Shown here: piece by piece, positions 44,602 through 53,186 of the stretch
Position numbering within the stretch: the stretch's first letter is position 1
How the letters are laid out: each line of letters begins with the position of its first letter
Source: Persicimonas caeni
Lineage (GTDB): Bacteria > Myxococcota_A > Bradymonadia > Bradymonadales > Bradymonadaceae
Reading direction: 5' to 3'
Length of the DNA stretch: 64,000 nt
Assembly (NCBI RefSeq): GCF_006517175.1
Contig: NZ_CP041186.1
Location: 1,391,001-1,455,000 of the forward strand
The notes under the pieces: model-generated
What the model was told of the DNA's origin: nothing
Seen by the model: the letters and a program-made list of their open reading frames with translations, nothing else
The model's database searches: none
Translations under genes and position numbers: made by a program

Positions 44602-45074
44602 GTGGCCTCCTTCTTGCTGTCCTCGTTACTTCTGCTCTTCTTCTTGCGTCGCTTGCGCTTTTTGACTTTGACGCGCCCCCAGATATTGACCGTGAAGGCC
44701 ATCCCGCCGATCCATTGCAAGGCGGCGGAGACGACGAGGAGTGCGCTCATCGTCGGCTGCCAGCCCGTGTCGAGCCACATCTGGCCGGGCTCGGCGACCA
44801 GGCGCAAGAGCAGGCCGAGGTTGAGGGTGACGAGCGCGGTCCACGACAGCCATTCGCGGCCGCGGGGCTGCTCTTTGGTCCACTTGGGGAAGAGCCACAG
44901 AGCCACGCCGATGATGATCTGGGTGAGCCAGCCGACGACGAAGAGGTGCAGGTAGGTGGGGAGCAGGACCGCGCCCCAGGCGCTCCCCGCCCACGCCATC
45001 GCCACGCCGCTGGCGAGCGCGGCGACGAAGTAGATCAGCCCGAACTTCAAGAAGAGTCTGCTGACCGTGGGCAT
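44598..45074 (-). CDS. Small four-TM protein, paralog of 44200-44601
   Basis: 158 aa from the ATG at 45074 with site GGAAG. It has four membrane helices, and TYLHLFVVGWLTQIIIGVALWLFPKW aligns with the same helix of the downstream gene but with one His instead of two. A basic C-terminal tail (KVKKRKRRKKKSR) stays in the cytoplasm. The ATGA overlap shows coupled translation with its neighbour. Likely forms a pair in the membrane; function unknown, tied by position to the respiratory cluster. Confidence 0.7.
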   Translation of the reverse strand: MPTVSRLFLKFGLIYFVAALASGVAMAWAGSAWGAVLLPTYLHLFVVGWLTQIIIGVALWLFPKWTKEQPRGREWLSWTALVTLNLGLLLRLVAEPGQMWLDTGWQPTMSALLVVSAALQWIGGMAFTVNIWGRVKVKKRKRRKKKSRSNEDSKKEAT

Positions 45075-45414
45075 ATTGGCTTCCGATTCGAGTCCTGTGG
45101 GATTCGGCGATGGTCTTGCGTGCTTTGGCGGTGGCCTTGCAGATAAGTAACGCCCGCTACATGGGGCGCGCTGGACTACGCGCGATAAGGACATGAGGGC
45201 TGCGAGTCGCAACGTGCTCATTATTTGAGGCGGTACAAAGCAGGCTTCGCCAACCCGCACGCCGCACAAGGGCAACCCCTATGTCCTTAACGCCCGCAGT
45301 TCAGGGCGCCCCATGTAGCTGGCGCCACTCCCCTGCAAGGCCATTACAACAGCGCGCGCCACGGTCCCGCAAGGCCATCACGAAGAGAGAATGCCCTCGC
45401 TCCGTACCACGCAT
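45075..45414. other. Gene-free gap with a large imperfect inverted repeat
   Basis: TAACGCCCGCTACATGGGGC near 45148 and GGGCGCCCCATGTAGC near 45302 are inverted, as are AAGGACAT near 45187 and ATGTCCTT near 45280. No gene supported. Confidence 0.6.
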
Positions 45415-47496
45415 TCATTCGACGATGAATCCCTCGGTGTTCTCGTACAGCACCACCCGGCTGCGGCCGGCGTCGAAGTCGAGGGTGTCGCTCCATTCGT
45501 GGGTCCACTGCTCGGGTTGGGCGGAGTTGCCGAGGCGGACGGTGACGTGGTGCTCGCCGGGGGTGACCGCGAGGCGCTCGGTGCCGATGCCGGGGCCGTC
45601 CGACGACAGGCCGTGGGCTTCGTAGACGTGCTCGCCGACCTGCTCGCCGTCGAGCCAGATGCCGACGCGTACGTCGGGGCGGCTGCGCTCGCAGATCTTG
45701 CCGTCGGCCGCCTGCATGTGGCGCATGGTCGTCGACTTCTCCTCGGCGGAGATGTCGCGGCAGTTTTCGACCGCGTCGGGGCGGTGCTTGACCGAGACGA
45801 CGAGCTGGGGCTCGGTGTTCGTGGGCACCAGGGAGGGCGCGTCGCTCGCGGCGACCACGATGGCGGAGAGTAGAGCCGCGACGAGCACGCCGCCGACGTA
45901 TTTTTTGGCGGGCGAGTAGCCCTTCTCCTTCTCGTCGATGACGCCGTCGCGAAGCCTCTTGGCCGTGTCGATGAACGCGGCCTTCTGGGTGCGGTTGTAG
46001 GTGACGAATCGCACGCCGGAGGTGTCGATCTCTTTGCTGTGAAGCTTTTCGCGACGGAAATAGGGCTGGCGCTCGCCGGCGAGGCGCTTTTTGGTCCACT
46101 TGATCCCCTCGCGGTAGTACGGGTCGCTCGAGCCGCAGCCGGCGACGAGCACGGCCTCGGCGCCGCGGCGGATGGCGCGCTCGATGGTCAGCGCGTGCAC
46201 CCAGCCGGCGCAGGGCACCGGGATGACGCGCCAGCCGGGCAGCTCGGGGCAGCGGCCCTGGGCGTCGACGGCGAAGTCGGCGGCGGCCGAGTTCGAGCAT
46301 AAAAAGGCGATGAACGGGCGCTCCTCGCGCTCGAGCGTCTCGTCGATCCAGGCGTCGACGGTCTTGCGTTTGTCTTGGACGGGCATCTGCGGCAGGCCGA
46401 TGCCGCCGGGGTTGCACGCCCCGGCGCAGATGCCGCAGCCGACGCATTTGGCCGGGTCGAGCTCGGCCTGGATTTCGTAGCGCGGGTGGCCGTCTTTGCG
46501 CGGCACCATCACGATGGCGTCGTAGGGGCAGTCCTCGACACAACGCGCGCAGCCGTTGCAGCGGTTGGTGTCGATGACCGCCTTTTGCGGGGTCTGGCGG
46601 GTCATCCACCAGGGGATGGCGACCGCCGGGAGCGTGAGCCCGAAGCCGAGCGCGATGATCGCGCCGCCCGACAGCCGCTCGGTGAGGCTCATCGGCAGCA
46701 GGTACCACCAGTCGGCGCTGAACGCCTCGGGCTGCACGGCCATCTGGGCCTGCTCGGCGCTCGTGGCGGGGATGAGGACGGAGACGAGCAGGAGCACGCC
46801 CACCAGCCACAGCGTCATCGGCCGCGAGGTGAGGAATTTGGCCCGGCTCATCCGGCTGATGTGCATCCACAGGGCCACGCCCATCGCCAGCGGCAAGAGC
46901 ATGTGGAAGAAGAAGACCATGAAGAAGAGGCCCGTGCTCACACCCGCGTCGGTCAGAAACGAGCGCGACAGGGGCTCGGTGAAGATCGGGAAGACCTCGA
47001 GCACCTTGGCGGTGCCCACGGCCAGCGTCTGGGCGCGCACGTCCCACACCAGCCAGTAGCCGAGCCAGCCGACGAACCACAGCAGGCCCACCAGCACGAC
47101 GCCGGTGACCCACGGCAGCCACCGCGCCCCGTTGAACCGGCGCGCGGCGAACATGCGCAGCGCGTGGACGATGACGAAGAACATCGTCGCGTCCGAGCTG
47201 TACCGGTGCAGGCTGCGCATGAACTCGCCCAAGAAGCCCATCTGCTCGAGCGACGCCCACGCCTTGTGGACGCTGGGCACGTACCAGAACAAGAGCAGCA
47301 CCCCCGAGACCAACGCCACGATAAAGCTCATGTTGGCGAGCGCCCCGGTCTGCCCCAACGGGTTGAGCCGCGCGGGGACGAGGCGCTCGACGGCGCGGTC
47401 GGCGTACAGGAAGAGGCGCTCGAAGCCTCGAAGCGCGCCCTCACCGCGCACGGGCGGTTCGGGTTGGGCGTCTTGGATTTTGAGGGGTGTTTCCAT
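45415..47496 (-). CDS. Fusion: cytochrome b, 2x[4Fe-4S] ferredoxin, FlpD/MvhD-type domain
   Basis: 693 aa from the ATG at 47496. Residues ~50-240 resemble the N-terminal part of cytochrome b/b6 with paired His (LHRYSSD...VIVHALRM; FFFHMLLPL...LWMHISRM) that would hold two b haems. After two more helices come two cluster motifs, CNGCARCVEDCP and CVGCGICAGACN. A FlpD/MvhD-like domain follows (AFLCSNSAAADFA; VIPVPCAGW; VLVAGCGSSD), where the last usual Cys is replaced (DPYY). A final helix and a beta-rich periplasmic tail end the protein. It probably passes electrons between quinol and a soluble carrier or the haem-copper enzyme. No family with this order is known to me. Confidence 0.85.
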   Translation of the reverse strand: METPLKIQDAQPEPPVRGEGALRGFERLFLYADRAVERLVPARLNPLGQTGALANMSFIVALVSGVLLLFWYVPSVHKAWASLEQMGFLGEFMRSLHRYSSDATMFFVIVHALRMFAARRFNGARWLPWVTGVVLVGLLWFVGWLGYWLVWDVRAQTLAVGTAKVLEVFPIFTEPLSRSFLTDAGVSTGLFFMVFFFHMLLPLAMGVALWMHISRMSRAKFLTSRPMTLWLVGVLLLVSVLIPATSAEQAQMAVQPEAFSADWWYLLPMSLTERLSGGAIIALGFGLTLPAVAIPWWMTRQTPQKAVIDTNRCNGCARCVEDCPYDAIVMVPRKDGHPRYEIQAELDPAKCVGCGICAGACNPGGIGLPQMPVQDKRKTVDAWIDETLEREERPFIAFLCSNSAAADFAVDAQGRCPELPGWRVIPVPCAGWVHALTIERAIRRGAEAVLVAGCGSSDPYYREGIKWTKKRLAGERQPYFRREKLHSKEIDTSGVRFVTYNRTQKAAFIDTAKRLRDGVIDEKEKGYSPAKKYVGGVLVAALLSAIVVAASDAPSLVPTNTEPQLVVSVKHRPDAVENCRDISAEEKSTTMRHMQAADGKICERSRPDVRVGIWLDGEQVGEHVYEAHGLSSDGPGIGTERLAVTPGEHHVTVRLGNSAQPEQWTHEWSDTLDFDAGRSRVVLYENTEGFIVE

Positions 47497-47510
47497 GGTC
47501 GTGACTTCCC

Positions 47511-47830
47511 TGGCCTTCGCCTCGCGCAAACGTCGCGGATCGTCCGCCCTTCAATGCTAATTTCTTCAATAGCGGGCGCCTCGATTCCTGAAGGCCTTCT
47601 ATTGACGTGAAACTACTATTTACGGGCGGACGATTCGCCGCGTTTGCGCGTATCGGCGTTTGTTGCTTGCTGGGCCTTCGCCTCGCGCAAACGTCGCGGA
47701 TCGTCCGCCCTTCAATGCTAATTTCTTCAATAGCGGGCGCCTCGATTGCTGAAGGCCTGCTATTGACGTGAAACTACTATTTATGGGCGGACGATTCGCC
47801 GCGTTTGCGCGTATCGGCGGTTGCTGCTTG
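47511..47830. repeat. 161-bp tandem duplication of an inverted-repeat element
   Basis: Copy 1 starts at 47511 and copy 2 at 47672 (161-bp period), nearly identical. Each has a 26-bp inverted pair: GCGCAAACG..GCGGATCGTCCGCCC against GGGCGGACGATTCGCCGCG... Inner arms CAATAG/CTATTG add a second stem. Copy 2 overlaps the 3' coding end of the SCO gene. Confidence 0.9.
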
Positions 47831-48757
47831 GAGTTCCGTTTTTTCGTTCACGAGCGTCCTCACCGCCGTGCTCAGCCACGTGTCGTGGCGGTCGCCGAGG
47901 GTGAGCCGGTAGGCGATCTTGCCGTCGCGGTCGATGACGGCGAACAGGTTCGAGTGCTCGATGACGCCGGTGTCGGGGTTGGTGCGCCGCGAGACGCTCA
48001 TCTCGTCGAGCACGCGGTTGACCTCGTCGGGCTCGCCGGTGACCAGGCGCCACTCGGGGGCTTCGACCTGGTGGGCGACGGCGGCCTCGGCGAGGCGCTC
48101 GGGGGTGTCGTTTTCGGGGTCGAGGGTCACGGCGACGACGGTGACGTCCTCGCGCTGCGCCTCGGTCAGCGAGTTGAGCGCGCGCCGGGCCTGCACCATG
48201 ATCGTCGGGCAGGCGGTGTGGCAGCTCGCGTAGATCGCGGTCAAGAGCACGACCTCGCCTTTGAAGTCGTCGAGGCTCACCCGCTCGCCGGTCTGGTCGG
48301 TCAGCTCGAAGGTCGGCGGGGTGAGCTCGGTGCGCAGGCGCTCGGCGGGGAACGGAAGCTGGGTCGCCTCGACCTTCGAGGGCCCCAGCATCACGAAGCT
48401 CGCGCCCATCGAGCCGGCGACGACCAGCGCGACGCCCACGGTGCTGATCATCGCCCACTTGCGCCGCTGCAACGCCCGCCCGATGGGCTGCGCCCACACA
48501 ATCGCCACGAACGCGGCGAGGATGAGCGGGTTGAGCAGCATCACGGCCACGTAGCCCCACTCGAAGCTGCCGGTGGCCGGGTCGTAGCCGAAGCACCACG
48601 TCTTGAAGTCGGTGGCGAAGGCGCCCAGGCCGGTCTCGGAGGTGGGGATGAGCAGGATGGCCGTCAGGATGAGCGTCATGAAGACGCACAGGGCGATGAC
48701 GAAGGTGGCGAAGCGCCAGCCTGTGATGAATTGGGAGAGATTGGTGAAGATGGTCAT
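47777..48757 (-). CDS. SCO1/SenC-family copper chaperone with three-TM N-terminus
   Basis: 326 aa from the ATG at 48757, ribosome site AGGAG. About three membrane helices (residues ~15-140) precede a periplasmic SCO domain with ASCHTACPTIM (CxxxC copper site) and the partner His in IEHSNLFAV. SCO proteins deliver copper to the CuA site of subunit II, here probably the CuA protein at 50893-51423. Its last 15 codons are formed by the right arm of the 161-bp repeat. The long membrane region is unusual, as SCO proteins normally have one helix. Confidence 0.88.
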   Translation of the reverse strand: MTIFTNLSQFITGWRFATFVIALCVFMTLILTAILLIPTSETGLGAFATDFKTWCFGYDPATGSFEWGYVAVMLLNPLILAAFVAIVWAQPIGRALQRRKWAMISTVGVALVVAGSMGASFVMLGPSKVEATQLPFPAERLRTELTPPTFELTDQTGERVSLDDFKGEVVLLTAIYASCHTACPTIMVQARRALNSLTEAQREDVTVVAVTLDPENDTPERLAEAAVAHQVEAPEWRLVTGEPDEVNRVLDEMSVSRRTNPDTGVIEHSNLFAVIDRDGKIAYRLTLGDRHDTWLSTAVRTLVNEKTELQAATADTRKRGESSAHK

Positions 48758-48786
48758 GGTGTTTCTCCTTTGGGGCGTTTGGGTGT

Positions 48787-49137
48787 GCGAGGCCCCCCAT
48801 CCGCCCTTCGCTTCGCTTCGGGCACCTTCCCCCGGGGGAAGGGATGCCTTAGCTCTTCTGAACCACGTAGCTTCTCGCAACATCTTCCTCTCCGCCCGTA
48901 GCGAAGCGAAGGGATGGAGAGGACCGAGGAGAGGCCTCCCTTTCCGCCCGTAGCGAAGCGAAGGGATGGAGAGGGACCGAGGGAGAGGCCTTCATTGCGT
49001 GCTTGCTTGCTTTGCATCCTTTGACTTCCTCCTCCTCGGTCCTCCTCCACTTCGCTTCGCTTCGCGGAGGAGGAGTCCCCTCCTCGGTCCTCCCCTACGC
49101 TACGCTTCGCTTCGCGCAGGGGAGGAAGATGTTGCGT
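48787..49137. repeat. REP-like palindrome cluster
   Basis: Contains CCGCCCTTCGCTTCGCTTCG next to a TTCCCCCGGGGGAA palindrome, a block GAACCACGTAGCTTCTCGCA, and several stems such as CCTCTCCGCCCGTAGCG...GGAGAGG and CCTCCTCCAC...GCGGAGGAGG. The 48797-48847 part is almost identical to 55165-55219. No gene. Confidence 0.8.
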
Positions 49138-49153
49138 TGGCGACCGTTTGGGG

Positions 49154-50857
49154 TCACCGCACGTGCCAGAGGTCGGCCAATGCCTTCCAGTTGGCGAAGT
49201 AGTAGACGACGAAGCAGGCCAAGAGCACCAACACCAGCACCATCGTGCCCGGCGCCTTGCCGTGCTCGAGGAGTTCGCGGGCCTCGGTGTCGCCCTCGGC
49301 GGGGGCGATGTCCTTGGGGGTGCCCCAGTCGTCCATGGCGCGGCCGTGGTTCTTCTGGCCGAAGAGCACGGCGTGGACGGTGAGCAGCACGTAGATGAGC
49401 AGGCCGATGAAGGCCAAGGTGCCGCCGATGCCCAGCACGCCGAGCATCAGGTGGGAGGTGGCGCCGTAGATGCCGGCGGCGTCGATGTCCCAGGTGCGGC
49501 GGGCGACGCCAGCCGAGCCGGCGAAGCTCATGCCCAAAGACATCAGGACGATGCCCACGGCGAACACGTAGGGCTGCAGGCGGGCGAGCCACTTGAAGCT
49601 GTACTCGCGGCGGAACAGGAGCGGTACCACATAGTAAGTGAGCCCCATGAAGGCCAGCGAGGTGCCGCCGACGACCGTGGCGTGGAAGTGGCCGGGGATG
49701 CGCAGGGTGTTGTGGGCGGTGATGTTGATCTGCTGGGTGCCCAGGGTCACGCCGGTGATGCCGCCGATGAAGCCGAAGATGACGAGCGACAGGAAAAAGC
49801 CCGAGAAGCCCGGGTTTTTCCAGGGGGCGTTCCAAAGCCAGCCAAACAGGCCTTTGGTGTAGCCTTTGAGGCGCATGCCCGCCTCCAGGCCTGCCGGCAC
49901 GGTGAACCCGTGGATGAGCGAGGCCAAGACCGCCAGATACATGGCGTAGGAGGTGTTCCAGATCTTCCAGGTCGCGCCCACGCCCGGGTCGACCAAGAGG
50001 TGGTGAGCCGAGGCGAGGTTGATGAAGAGGATGTAGAGGACGAAGGCGCCGCGCGAGACGAACTCGTTGAGGACGACGCCGCCGCTGGTCAGGTGGCTCA
50101 TCAGGTACCACACCGAGACCATGGCCACGACGTTGACCTGCTGGGATTGGTGGCCCAGGCCCCACCAGATGAGGCGGTACCACATGGGGTCGGGCTCGGC
50201 GGTCCAGCCCATGGCGAAGGTGAGCGTGGGGACGAGCGCGACTGCGCCGTGCAGCAGCGCGACGACCGCGATGATCGCGGCGGTCACCGCGCCGAAGGCG
50301 ACCAGCGGCATCGTCTCGCCGTACGTCTTGTTCTTCCAGGCCACGTAGACCGTGGCGAAGAAGTTGAAGATATTTACCAGCGCCCCCACCGCGAAGAGGA
50401 TGATGCCCAGGTAAAAGAGCGGGTGGGCGACCAGGGGCAAGTAGGACGTGAGCATCACGTCGGCCTGGCCCATCAGGATGATGTAGTCGGTCATGACCGC
50501 CCCGGATATCATCAATCCGAAGCCGGCCCAGGCTAATTTGGGCGAGAAGAGCTTGGTCTTCAGGAGGGTGGTCCCTGCGAAATACAGGATGGCCATCTCC
50601 ATGAAGAGAATCCAGAAGATGAGCATGTTGACGCCGTGGAAGGTCAACATGCGGTAGAACCAGGTGGAGTCGAGCAGGTGAACTGCCGGCCACCTCGTCA
50701 GCGCCAGGGTCAAGGCGGCGATGCCTCCCAACAGGAGGAAGACGACCGCCGAGACGGCGTTCATTTTGACGAAGAATTCAGCGTCCAGGCAGACCGGCAA
50801 GCCGGTGGTGTCGCACTTACGGGTGCGTGGCCCGGACATCGCTGTGATGGAAGCCAT
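49154..50857 (-). CDS. Haem-copper oxidase subunit I homologue, probable NO reductase type
   Basis: 567 aa, about 13-14 membrane helices, ribosome site AGGAG. Haem ligands are visible: MLTFHGVNMLIFW (helix II His), and IPGHFHATVVGG (helix X). The CuB/FeB region has WWGLGHQSQQVN (helix VI His) and SAHHLLVDPG (helix VII His-His), aligning with B-type (ba3) oxygen reductases. The Tyr normally four residues after the helix VI His, which forms the His-Tyr cross-link, is Gln. Loss of this Tyr is a feature of NO reductases derived from oxygen reductases. With nirK, nnrS and a Crp-type regulator nearby, NO reduction is more likely than oxygen reduction. Functional call is inference. Confidence 0.85.
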   Translation of the reverse strand: MASITAMSGPRTRKCDTTGLPVCLDAEFFVKMNAVSAVVFLLLGGIAALTLALTRWPAVHLLDSTWFYRMLTFHGVNMLIFWILFMEMAILYFAGTTLLKTKLFSPKLAWAGFGLMISGAVMTDYIILMGQADVMLTSYLPLVAHPLFYLGIILFAVGALVNIFNFFATVYVAWKNKTYGETMPLVAFGAVTAAIIAVVALLHGAVALVPTLTFAMGWTAEPDPMWYRLIWWGLGHQSQQVNVVAMVSVWYLMSHLTSGGVVLNEFVSRGAFVLYILFINLASAHHLLVDPGVGATWKIWNTSYAMYLAVLASLIHGFTVPAGLEAGMRLKGYTKGLFGWLWNAPWKNPGFSGFFLSLVIFGFIGGITGVTLGTQQINITAHNTLRIPGHFHATVVGGTSLAFMGLTYYVVPLLFRREYSFKWLARLQPYVFAVGIVLMSLGMSFAGSAGVARRTWDIDAAGIYGATSHLMLGVLGIGGTLAFIGLLIYVLLTVHAVLFGQKNHGRAMDDWGTPKDIAPAEGDTEARELLEHGKAPGTMVLVLVLLACFVVYYFANWKALADLWHVR

Positions 50858-50892
50858 GGGGAGTCTCCTTGTTCAGCCTAACGGCGAAGGGT

Positions 50893-51423
50893 CTATTCAA
50901 CGATGATTTTGCCGATCATGGCGTGGTGGCCGATGCCGCAAAATTCATTGCAAACAATGGTGAATTCGCCGGTAGTCGTGGGCGTGAGCGTGAGCACGTG
51001 GTCGTAGCCGGGCAGCACCTGAAAGTTCATGTTCATCGGCTGCAGCGAGAAGCCGTGCTGCAGGTCGGCCGACGAGATGTGCAGCCTGTAGGTCTCGCCC
51101 TGGCGAAGCTTGAGGGTGGGCGTCCAGCTCCACATGCGTCCGAGCAGATAGGCGTCGCCGCCGGGGGGCGGCTCGACGATGGGGATGCCGCTGGCGGGGT
51201 CCTCGCCGACCTTGTTGGCGGCGGTGAACTGCTCGACGCGCTCGACGAAGGCGTCGGGTTCGACCGCGTAGGACTCGCCGGTGCTGTTCTGTTTTCCGTT
51301 GAAGTGCCAGTAGGGCATCATGGCGAACATGATCAGACACCAGACGAGCGCCAGACCGATCCAGAGGCGTTCGTGGCCGTGGGGCCACTTGAACCAGTCC
51401 TTTGGGGGGCTGTGAATAGTCAT
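50893..51423 (-). CDS. Haem-copper oxidase subunit II with CuA site
   Basis: 176 aa, ribosome site GGAGG. One N-terminal membrane helix (RLWIGLALVWCLIMFAMMPYW) is followed by a cupredoxin domain. All CuA ligands are present: His in LQHGFS, then CNEFCGIGHHAM with Cys, Glu, Cys, His and Met. It takes electrons from cytochrome c or a cupredoxin and passes them to subunit I. The gene lies 35 bp upstream of subunit I and is close to a SCO gene that could fill the CuA site. Confidence 0.93.
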   Translation of the reverse strand: MTIHSPPKDWFKWPHGHERLWIGLALVWCLIMFAMMPYWHFNGKQNSTGESYAVEPDAFVERVEQFTAANKVGEDPASGIPIVEPPPGGDAYLLGRMWSWTPTLKLRQGETYRLHISSADLQHGFSLQPMNMNFQVLPGYDHVLTLTPTTTGEFTIVCNEFCGIGHHAMIGKIIVE

Positions 51424-51459
51424 TGTTCATTTCCTCCGAAATTCAGTGATCGGTCGGGG

Positions 51460-51645
51460 TTAAGGAAGTTGAGCCGGCTGGATGAACAGCAGCTCGATCC
51501 AACCCCAGGCGGTGTACGACAGGGCCGGAATGAGGAGTCCCAGGACGAGAAGAATCCACGGGTTATCCATGATCTTCTGGAGCCAGTGCTTGTCTGGCGC
51601 GTGTTCGTCGTGGGACGGAGTCGGTTGTGGGTCGTTCGAAGTCAT
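51460..51645 (-). CDS. Small single-TM subunit of the haem-copper complex
   Basis: 61 aa with ribosome site GAGGAGG. One membrane helix (NPWILLVLGLLIPALSYTAWGW) with a polar N-terminus. This resembles the one-helix subunit IIa found with ba3-type enzymes. Position between subunit II and the second subunit-I-like protein supports membership in the complex. Confidence 0.8.
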   Translation of the reverse strand: MTSNDPQPTPSHDEHAPDKHWLQKIMDNPWILLVLGLLIPALSYTAWGWIELLFIQPAQLP

Positions 51646-51657
51646 TGGAATCCTCCT

Positions 51658-53085
51658 CTAGTCAGCGAGCGTGGTGTTGGGTTTGAGACGGGTGAAGGCG
51701 GCGGAGACCTTGGGGGCGACGGCCGCCGAGATGAGCGCCAAAAAGAGCAGGCCGCCGGCGATGGCGATGAGCCCGCCGATGCCCATGGTCGCCAAGCCGA
51801 GCCAGTCGGCCAGCCCGCGAATCTGCTGCTCGGAGCCGTAGGCCTTGCGGGCCATGCCGTGGGCGCCGGCGACCGCAAAGCCGACGGCGAAGACGACCTG
51901 GCCGATGCCGAAGAGCGCCGGCTGGAAGCGCGCGGCCTTCTTCCAGCGCGCGCTCGGAAGCGGGAAGCCCAGGGGCTCGAGCAGCATCAGCGCCACGGTC
52001 ATGAAGGCGACGGTCACCGCGCCGATGGCGGCGTGGTAGTGCGCCGGGATCATGGTGTTCGACCCGCGGATCATCGCGCCGAGCACAAACCCGCACAGGG
52101 TGAGCGCGGCGCTGGTGGCGAAGCCCACAAAGCGCGGGTCGCGCCAGATCCCCTTGGAGAGCTCGCCGCTGCGCACGGCGGTGTAGAGGCGGTGAATCAA
52201 GATGCCCAAGAAGACGAGGACGACCGGGAAGATGCCGAACTGCATCAGCCGGGTCGACCCGACGTGGTACAGCGCGCTCTGGGTACCCTCGAGGGTCAAC
52301 AGCGGCGCGAATAGGTGCGGGGCGATGAGCAGGCCGAAGAGGACCGCGGCGGTCTTGCGTTGGACCGGCGAGCGACCCAGAAGCGAGCCGACGAGCACGA
52401 TCCAGACGACGACCATGGCCACCTCGCAGGCGACCTGCAGCACGTGGCCGCCGCCCCAGAACATCAACTCGTAGTAGGCGCCCGCCTCGAGCGAGGTGGG
52501 CGTGGCCAGCCAGCCGGCGAAGAAGGTCGCGGCCGCCGCCACGATGACGACGCCCGCGGCGCGAAGCCCGGGAACGACCGCCTCGGGCAACTCGACGACC
52601 GGGGCGTGGGCGTCTTCGCGCGACCAGAGGCCGCCCGACAGGATCGCGGCGAGCACACCCACGGCGAAGAGGACCAGCCCGAGCAAAAAGAGCGGGTGGT
52701 CGACCACGGGCACGTAGTTGGCCAAGATCGGCTCGGCGTGCTCGATGCCGGCCGACAAGACCATCAGCACCACGCCCACCGCCGACACCCCGACCGAGTG
52801 GCCGGCAACCCGGCGCGCCCTGCCCGGCATCGGCAACAGGTGGAACAAGCCGACGATAAACGAGTAGAACCAGACGATGAGCGCCAGGTCGACGTGGACG
52901 ACCAAGCAGCGCTTGAAGAATTGCGGGTCGGTCACCCACGACGAAAACGGGGGCATCCGACCGATGATCAGTCCCAACGAGAAGAGCCCGGCGGTGATCA
53001 GCGCGCCGACCGACAGCATCAGCCAGCGACGGACGACTTTGAGGCCCTGGGTGCTCGAGTGGGTTTTGGTGACGAGTGACTTCAT
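51658..53085 (-). CDS. Second subunit-I-like multihelix protein of the haem-copper cluster
   Basis: 475 aa, about 12 membrane helices. It retains haem-type His in CLVVHVDLALIVWF (helix II) and IPAHYHAAIGAV (helix X) and a helix-VI-like FWGGGHVLQVACEV, but the helix VII pair is reduced to one His (APHLFAP). It is thus a divergent relative of subunit I that may bind haem but cannot have a full CuB/FeB site. It leads the operon, upstream of the small subunit, subunit II and subunit I. Possible roles are electron entry from quinol or an accessory haem subunit. Two FNR-type boxes precede it. Confidence 0.8.
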   Translation of the reverse strand: MKSLVTKTHSSTQGLKVVRRWLMLSVGALITAGLFSLGLIIGRMPPFSSWVTDPQFFKRCLVVHVDLALIVWFYSFIVGLFHLLPMPGRARRVAGHSVGVSAVGVVLMVLSAGIEHAEPILANYVPVVDHPLFLLGLVLFAVGVLAAILSGGLWSREDAHAPVVELPEAVVPGLRAAGVVIVAAAATFFAGWLATPTSLEAGAYYELMFWGGGHVLQVACEVAMVVVWIVLVGSLLGRSPVQRKTAAVLFGLLIAPHLFAPLLTLEGTQSALYHVGSTRLMQFGIFPVVLVFLGILIHRLYTAVRSGELSKGIWRDPRFVGFATSAALTLCGFVLGAMIRGSNTMIPAHYHAAIGAVTVAFMTVALMLLEPLGFPLPSARWKKAARFQPALFGIGQVVFAVGFAVAGAHGMARKAYGSEQQIRGLADWLGLATMGIGGLIAIAGGLLFLALISAAVAPKVSAAFTRLKPNTTLAD

Positions 53086-53144
53086 ACGCTCCTCGCGTTT
53101 TGTGTGACGTGGGTAAGACTAGTGGCAGGAGCGAGGCGTGGAGG

Positions 53145-53156
53145 TGATCCAAATCA
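53145..53156 (-). promoter_or_regulatory. FNR/DNR-type box
   Basis: TGATCCAAATCA, a TGAT-N4-ATCA palindrome about 65 bp upstream of the haem-copper operon start. Expected target of the Crp/Fnr protein at 57721-58422. Confidence 0.65.
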
Positions 53157-53174
53157 TGAGGGGGTGGGGGGAGA

Positions 53175-53186
53175 TGATCTGGATCA
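53175..53186 (-). promoter_or_regulatory. Second FNR/DNR-type box
   Basis: TGATCTGGATCA, 30 bp upstream of the first box, so both face the same side of the helix (about three turns). Confidence 0.6.
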
